A stretch of DNA of 64,000 nt from positions 22,162,425-22,226,424 of the forward strand of contig NC_056546.1 of NCBI RefSeq assembly GCF_910596095.1, written 5' to 3'. The position numbers were made by a program, and so were the translations under genes. Each line of letters opens with the position of its first letter. Positions within the stretch are counted from its first letter, which is position 1. Of this stretch, positions 57,530-64,000 are shown one piece after another. The notes beneath the pieces were generated by a model. That model saw only the letters and a list, made by a program, of their open reading frames with translations, searched no databases and was not told the DNA's origin. This DNA is from Thunnus maccoyii. Its lineage: Eukaryota; Chordata; Actinopteri; Scombriformes; Scombridae.

Positions 57530-59718
57530 GGCTGACTGAAGGTGTGAAAGCCTTGGCGCTCGGCAAAAAACCGGACGCAGCAGTTTCGCCTTTCGTTTCC
57601 TCACAGTGGACAGCTGTAGAAACTCTATAAGGCTTCATCGACTGCAGGGAATTATAACTCCCACACAGGCTCAATTACACACATGTAAGCTTGCCAGGCA
57701 GGGTTGTTCTAAAATATACAAAAGTTTGGTTTCTTTATGAATATTTAAAAACTCAAAAATGTTGACAAAAAGTATTCAATACGAGTAGTAAAATTTGGAT
57801 TATGAGGAAAAATAATGTTGCTTGAAAAATGAGGAAAAAAAAAATATTGTGATAAGTGAAAGCCAAAAGGAAGTAGCAACTAACATGTAACACTGACTGC
57901 ACACGGAGGACACAAATGACCTACTGAAAATACAAGAACTGGAATGCAGCTAGTATCTGGAAATTCCAACCTCGTACGAAGTGCTATTTAACTCCAGTTT
58001 GCCTTTCATGTGATCTGGTCATGAGGACCCAGCTAGCTGAGACACAGAAGAAAAGACTACTTTTGATCAAATCTTCAGTCAGAGAACTGCAGATGGCTTA
58101 GATGAAAATCCTTGATGAAAAATGCAAAATACAACTGCAATACAGACAGCATCAGTGATCAGCAGTTTGCACAGACAACATGTAAAAGTAAATCACTGAT
58201 TATACGCAAAAGGATATTTCAAATACAGGTTAAAATTGCTACAAACTCAAAAAGTGGTATTTTCAAAGTCTTGACCGAACTTAATATTTTTTAAAGCTCC
58301 CCTACTGGCAAGGATTTTAATAAAACATGGTCTAAATAAACAGTCTACACTGCTGGAAAATTTTCTTCCGTTGCCATCTTCACCTCTGACCTTTTATCCC
58401 TATTTGAGCTTCCTTTCTTTTCAGCCACTTATTCTTCCGCGTTCCTCTGTGGCCCTCATTAAGAGGTTGACCTCGCTCGCTGTTTGTTTACATTCCACAG
58501 GCACGGCTTCAGAGGCCAACTGGCATTCACAGGCAAAGAGTGAACGAGAGGGAAGTAGAGGTCATCAAACTAGATGGCTCAGGCCTTCAACTAAACCAAG
58601 TGAAGGGCAGACATTACGCCACAGACACAGATTTAACCGAGCATGTGCATCAACACAATAATTTACTTTATAAATAACTTTAAAGTGAGCCAATAAACAC
58701 ACCAACCGTCTGCATCCACTACCAAGAACTCATCAGTTATCAGCAATAAGTAAAATATTAAAATGCTACTCAATTTTGATTTTAATTTTCTCAATATCAC
58801 AGTTGGCAGTGCAAGTGAACAATCAAAGAACCATTTCAGTGTCAGTATTGACAGTAAGTGTTGTATCTATAAAAGGAAAACTAATTAAATACATCCAATA
58901 TTGGCAGAGAAAAGTTCCATTTCCACTTTAAGTTCTTTCTGATCTGTTATATTTACCACAATTCATTGTTGTAGTTAATTTCAGACAATAGCTTTCTGTT
59001 TATTATGAGACGTTGTCACTGCTGATACAGAGGTCCATTTAACTCTTCTACCTCACAATTACATCTATGATTACAATGACCCTTGGTCAGTGTAACATTC
59101 CTGACCAAAATCTATTTGTTTGGTATGTTGGGCATCTACAATAATTCAATGAATCAACAATTCAAAGTGCAGTCTGGAGATGTAGAATCCCTCTGTGCGA
59201 GGGAGAGCAAGCTGTCCTACGCAAGTCGTGTGCTCCTGTTTATTTATCTTCCTCATTCTCAATTTATCTCAGACAACTACAACTCAGACCTCAAATAAAT
59301 CGAGCTTGCACTGGGCAGGACATGACAATCTCAAGCAAGACTACTATGCGTTATGTGAGGCTAAACTTAGTGAATTACTGTAAACTAAGACACACCTCTT
59401 CTAAATACTCTGTTTACAAGTAGTGTGGTTCAAGCATATGATCTGATTGTTATCAGGTGTTTGCAAAGCAATATTAAAATTGAAAGCAAAGAAAATCAGT
59501 GATTTGATTTTATCTCCATTATTTCTGTGAGAAAAATAATTTGTAAAACTAAATAATCAAAAGTTGAAAATATTAAAATTTATAATTTATTTATAAAAAT
59601 GAGAAGAAGAACAAATAAAACATTGTAGAATACTGTATGACTACTACAGGGATTTCTTCATACTTCTAATGCTCCTGCAGCAAGTGCAAACAGGTGTCGA
59701 AGCCCGCTGTTGGCAGTG

Positions 59719-59802
59719 AAACAGCAAAATGATTTAAATTGATACTAGCCACTTAACTGACTAGTATCAATTTAAATCACACATGCAGCAGTTTTGCTGT
59801 TT
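59719..59802. repeat. Long hairpin (nested inverted repeat)
   Basis: Inner arms gatttaaattgatactag (59,731-59,748) and ctagtatcaatttaaatc (59,761-59,778) are perfect 18-bp complements around a 12-nt loop. Outer arms aaacagcaaaa (59,719-59,729) and ttttgctgttt (59,792-59,802) are perfect 11-bp complements, separated from the inner stem by 1 nt on one side and 13 nt on the other. It could be a fold-back MITE core, a small-RNA precursor or a structural element; nothing in the sequence decides. Confidence 0.85.
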
Positions 59803-60229
59803 TGTGTCTTTTTCTAAATGAGGACCTGCTGTATCAGAATAACCAAATAACTGCTCAGGAAAAAACAAGAGACACTTTTTGCAGTGACCTACCGCAATGC
59901 ACGTTAACCATAACACTTTGTTAAAACGGGAAACTCAAGATGTGAAATATGGTACACGTATGCTGCCTTGATGTGATGATGATGTGATTTAGAGAGTGAA
60001 TGTGCACCTCTATAAAATATAGATAGATATACAGAGATAATATAATTTGCCATTTGAGTGCTGTCAGTGGAAACAACTGCAGAAAAACTCCACTCTGCAG
60101 GTACGTAGATAGCAAGAATGCATATTAAGGCCAACTGGCACAGGATCAATTAATGATGCTTTTACACAATTAGTGTTTTTTTATGTCAACTAATCTACAA
60201 GTCGGCTAAGAATTTGTGATCCCTATCAA

Positions 60230-60253
60230 CCCCCCCCCCCCCCCCCCCCCCCC
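60230..60253. repeat. Poly(C) run, 24 bases
   Basis: 24 uninterrupted C followed by 7 A; the minus strand therefore has a poly(G) tract in the sense orientation of egln1. Confidence 0.9.
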
Positions 60254-61425
60254 AAAAAAAACTATTGCCTAAATGTAAATATCTACCATATGTTTACAGA
60301 TTAATGTGTAAAAATTATTCCGTGAACCTCAGCCTTTCTGCTATTTAGGGCTATTTGTGGTTTGCTGAGGGTTTGGTTACGACTGCGATGGAATCATAAA
60401 TAATGAAAATTCCATTATCAAATCAAATAGATATTTAAAGCTGTGCCACGTGGTGTACGAGTGAAGGAACAGTCCTGTTGTCACTCCAGTAAAGACATAT
60501 TTGACCAGACAGAAAAAGCAAGCTCCAAAAACCTTTTTGAATTATATATTCCAAAGAGGAGTAAGTGATGAAACACGCATAATACTTCATGTAACTCATT
60601 AACCAAAAGTACAAGACGATCATTTTATTTGAAGTAATTACTTTTCATTAATTTATTTCATTCTCATTATGCATGTATTTTATTGACAGCTGTTATTTTG
60701 TAGAGAATGTTTTGGTTAAAACTACAACATTTGATAGATTGTATTATCCTGACTCTGTAGAGAATATTCTGTTTGAGTTCAGAGAAAAGATAAATAAATG
60801 TAAGGTCAATCATTTTTTTGAGATGCACCAACTGTGCAAATTCAAGGTCAGAGAATTCATTCCACGTGCGGCTCACATTTTTTACATTTTCCAAAAGCAG
60901 ACAAAATACAAGAAAAGTGGACATTTTACACCAGACAGCTTCCATAATGTTCACCAGAATGTAACAGTTATTAGCCACTATAATATCTCCCTTTACTGTA
61001 TTCAGCCTGTCACTCTGCCGTCGACCTTCAGTCATACAATAAAATAAATGGTAGATGGACTGCATTATATAAAGCTTTTAACCAGAGTGTGCTTCACAAC
61101 CTCTCACAATTACCCACACACATTTACACCCTGATGGCAGTGGCACTTTGCTAGTCTGCACATTGGAAACAATTTGGGTTTCAGTATCTTGCTCAAGGAC
61201 ACCTCGGCATGCAGACAGGAAGAGCAAACAGCCAACCCATGAGCTCTGCCAGTCGCTGTAGATGGCAAACAATAGCTGCTTTCTAATATTTATCACTGAT
61301 TAAAGCCTTTTGTCACAAGCCAATTGTTTCCATGCACACTCTATTGTTTTCCTTTTTTAACGCAACAAAGAAATTTTCAGCCACTAGTGGACAGAAATGA
61401 AAAACCTTAATATGTGATTGTCTAC

Positions 61426-61724
61426 TTAAAGGTACCATGTGGAGTTTGAGTATCCCTGTTTTGTTTTTATAAATCGTAAACATATGAGTACATGAGTGAC
61501 AACAGTTTCATGTTATTCACCTCATCTGGAAGAAGATTGCTAGCATGCAAACATGTGTTAACAATGCAGGTTTCAAAATGATATAAATAAATATCAGCTT
61601 TACAAATGTTTTATGAGAAAGGAAATGCATTCAATGCATTTGTTGCCTCAAAGATCCACACAATGTGCTCTGCTGAGAAACACTCAATGTGTCTGTACAA
61701 TAAAACTACACAGGGTACCTTTAA
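61426..61724. mobile_element. TTAA MITE, copy 3 (best preserved)
   Basis: 299 bp from TTAA to TTAA. The ends ttaaaggtaccatgtggagt and ctacacagggtacctttaa are clear inverted repeats with a perfect outer 11 bp. No open frame. It is the most intact of the three and the best seed for a family consensus. Confidence 0.7.
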
Positions 61725-64000
61725 ATCAAGTAGTTGCTTGCAGCTTACGTGTCCAGTAGATGCAGATCAACATGCATCCCACTAGAGTCATGTGTTCGAC
61801 TTTTAGTTCTGGTCTGAGAAAAATATCTCGGTCATCTCTTCAGCTGCTACATGTTTGACTTTTTTCACCAGCCACTTGTTCATCATAAAAATATAACAAC
61901 ATACTTTTTCATATTTGGAATCATTCAGGTTTAGGTGGATGAATAGATTTTGAATGACATTGTGTGTGAAGCCATGTCATAAAAATATTTTTTTAAATTT
62001 TAAATTTTGAAATGACTCAAGACACTGTCTGGTAAAATGTATGCATTTGTAAGGATGCAATTAACGTTTATTTTTATTCACTACTTATCTGTTGAACATT
62101 TCCTGTATTAATCGATTCATTGTTTAATCAATAAAATTCAATAAAAATGGAAAAATGTCAATAACTAGTTCCCGGGCTGCAAGGTGACATATTCAAATTG
62201 CTCAATACTGAAAGGAATTCAATTTACAATAATATGATACAATGACAAGCTGCAACAAGACATGTTTTGCTAGATAAATGACTGAAATGATTAACAGATT
62301 TATTTTCTCCTGAATGACTCATTGAGAACTACGAGTTTGACTCAACATTTTACTTGAATTTCTCATCATCTTCCACTAGTAGTTTGGGAGTTTTGAAAGG
62401 GAGGAGTTACTGAAAAAAGTCTCAAAGAATTGTATCCTTGGTTCATGTACTAATGTGAGCCATGAGCTGGGGTGGAGCAGAAAAAAAGCTGCAAGGGGTC
62501 TGCTCACTTCACAGAAGAGATGCTTATCCAAACATGAATACAAACAGTTAGGATGGAGACCTTGTAGCGCAGGGGAGTGTGGGAAACGAGACAGTTTGGG
62601 CCCCAGCTTGGGATAGCTCGCTGTTTTATCTGTCAGACAGTGGTGCTACCTCCAGAGGAAATCCCTGTTTAAAGTAATGACCTAGTTTAGTCTTTTCTTC
62701 TTTTCTATAGGCTGTGAACAATAGAAGGACATATACAGCGGCGGCGCTACCCCACACCCTCAACATGCTGCAGCGGAAACACAAGTGCTGTTTCTGGTGT
62801 CATTAGGCAAACTCTCTGAAGGGGACTGTGAAAAGTTCAGATTTCAGCACACTCTGCTGGTGTCTCCTGCTGACAAACAAAAGATAAATGCACAGGCTGA
62901 CCTCTGTGAGCTGTTTAAAACTTAATTTTGGAATAAACTCAACACTGAGATCCACTCAGACACACAGGCCTGCTGTTTCCTCTTACACAATGAAATCACA
63001 CAGGATAAGCCGGCATGTTTGAGTCAGAGAGCATGAATTCATCCTCAAAAAATCCTCTTGCAATCAGTCAAGTGGTGTTATAATCGTAAACAGCAAGAGC
63101 TAGCTAAGAGTGCAGATATCTACAGTACTGTGCCTGTTTAGTGCTCTAACTTCTTAGTGACGGCTCAGCATAACTGAATACCTCCATCCGTGCCTGTGCG
63201 AGAGCCAAGTGAGCTCATTCTGTAATTGGATCAGTCACTGATACTTTCTAGTTGCCAGTGGTAGATTGAGCAAAGCAAGAAACATCACTTGAAAAGATCA
63301 TTTTGAGTCACAGTTCAAAAAAGTTGAGTGAAAAAGAAAGGAGGCGTTGCTTTGGCAATTAATCACAGCCCTATATTAACCAGCAGCTTATAGTGTAGCT
63401 CTCTCCTCATTCTCTACGGAGGCTGGTGTATGGCAAAGGAACAGACTTATTTCAGTAGCTGATTATAGCAAATTACTTAATGTCTTTCAAAAACATTTTG
63501 TATTAAATTGATGCAATTAAGACAATCCCAATTGCTTTCTAAATTGTCTTTTTAAATGCAAAATTATTCTGGTGTCCTGCTCCACCCTCCATAAATCTTC
63601 CCTGTCTTCAACTCTACAGCTGCAAACAGTCAAAAACAGAAGACCTCTTTCTCAAGGCTCCGCTTGGATCATGGCCAGGTGCTGCTTAAACAGTCACGCC
63701 ATAGTAAATGTAGAGATAAACAAGGTTAGAACAAAATGTATCTGAATTGAATGCAAAATCTATTAGATGCTTCACTTTTGTGAGTGAACACCTTGTAATA
63801 TTACACCTTACGCCAGCATGTTGAATCAAACCACAGGTCTTCATTTTTCTCTACTACTCAGTATACTTCATACATAAATCACAAAAACTCCTCGGAGCTT
63901 TGCATTGTGTTATAATAGAATGCGATGTTGAAAGCCCACTGATGGATTACAGAGGGTTAAGGAAGGATTCATCATCCCATCGTCGAGGCTCGTACGTGAC
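61725..64000. other. Right edge, nothing recognised
   Basis: A+T-rich, presumably still egln1 intron 1. No coding exon, RNA gene or nameable repeat seen. Confidence 0.45.

Noticed and set aside
60667..61065. Overlapping frames of 132 (minus) and 124 (plus) codons
   Set aside because: Both are in A+T-rich intron and mirror each other. Neither has hydrophobic, domain or family signals, so chance is the better explanation.

Overview
The window is nuclear DNA from a ray-finned (teleost) fish. It is A+T-rich, has intron-split vertebrate genes with GT/AG junctions, and is crowded with repeat types familiar from fish genomes: hAT-like and TTAA-flanked MITEs, an L2-type LINE carrying an esterase ORF1, and pieces of an R4/Rex6-type LINE. 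I saw no prokaryotic, organellar or exogenous viral genes, and no CRISPR.

Layout. (1) 1-16.6 kb: a minus-strand gene I cannot name. It has a probable start at 13,169 and well-phased exons at 13,089-13,169 and 10,107-10,186, a separate coding-like exon at 4,042-4,133, and runs off the left edge. (2) 19.85-34.7 kb, minus strand: a complete nidogen-1 gene (nid1), 20 coding exons whose phases all agree and sum to 3,570 nt (1,189 aa plus stop). (3) 40.86-45.36 kb, plus strand: a complete seven-exon gpr137b gene (390 aa), starting 6.1 kb from nid1 in divergent orientation. (4) 48.28-55.57 kb, minus strand: the last four coding exons of an egln1/PHD2 HIF prolyl hydroxylase. The large first exon is not in the window, so intron 1 exceeds 8.4 kb.

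How the genes relate. The divergent nid1/gpr137b pair matches the human 1q42.3 order as I remember it (NID1 minus, GPR137B plus), so this is a conserved linkage block; egln1, also on human 1q42, ends tail-to-tail with gpr137b. The products do unrelated jobs: a basement-membrane linker, a lysosomal seven-pass membrane protein that tunes mTORC1, and an oxygen sensor. I see no operon-like cooperation.

Most interesting structure. A ~1.06-kb composite repeat (an element with a second element nested inside it, plus ~170 bp beyond its end) occurs as inverted copies at 15,016-16,070 and 32,481-33,540, bracketing nid1 exons 2-20. Fish nid1 has NGD where human nidogen has RGD, and a new GRGD in its beta-propeller. 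A 301-bp unknown insert in gpr137b intron 1 has a perfect 10-bp target duplication. A long hairpin sits at 59.72-59.80 kb. I did not find a clear previously undescribed biological system.
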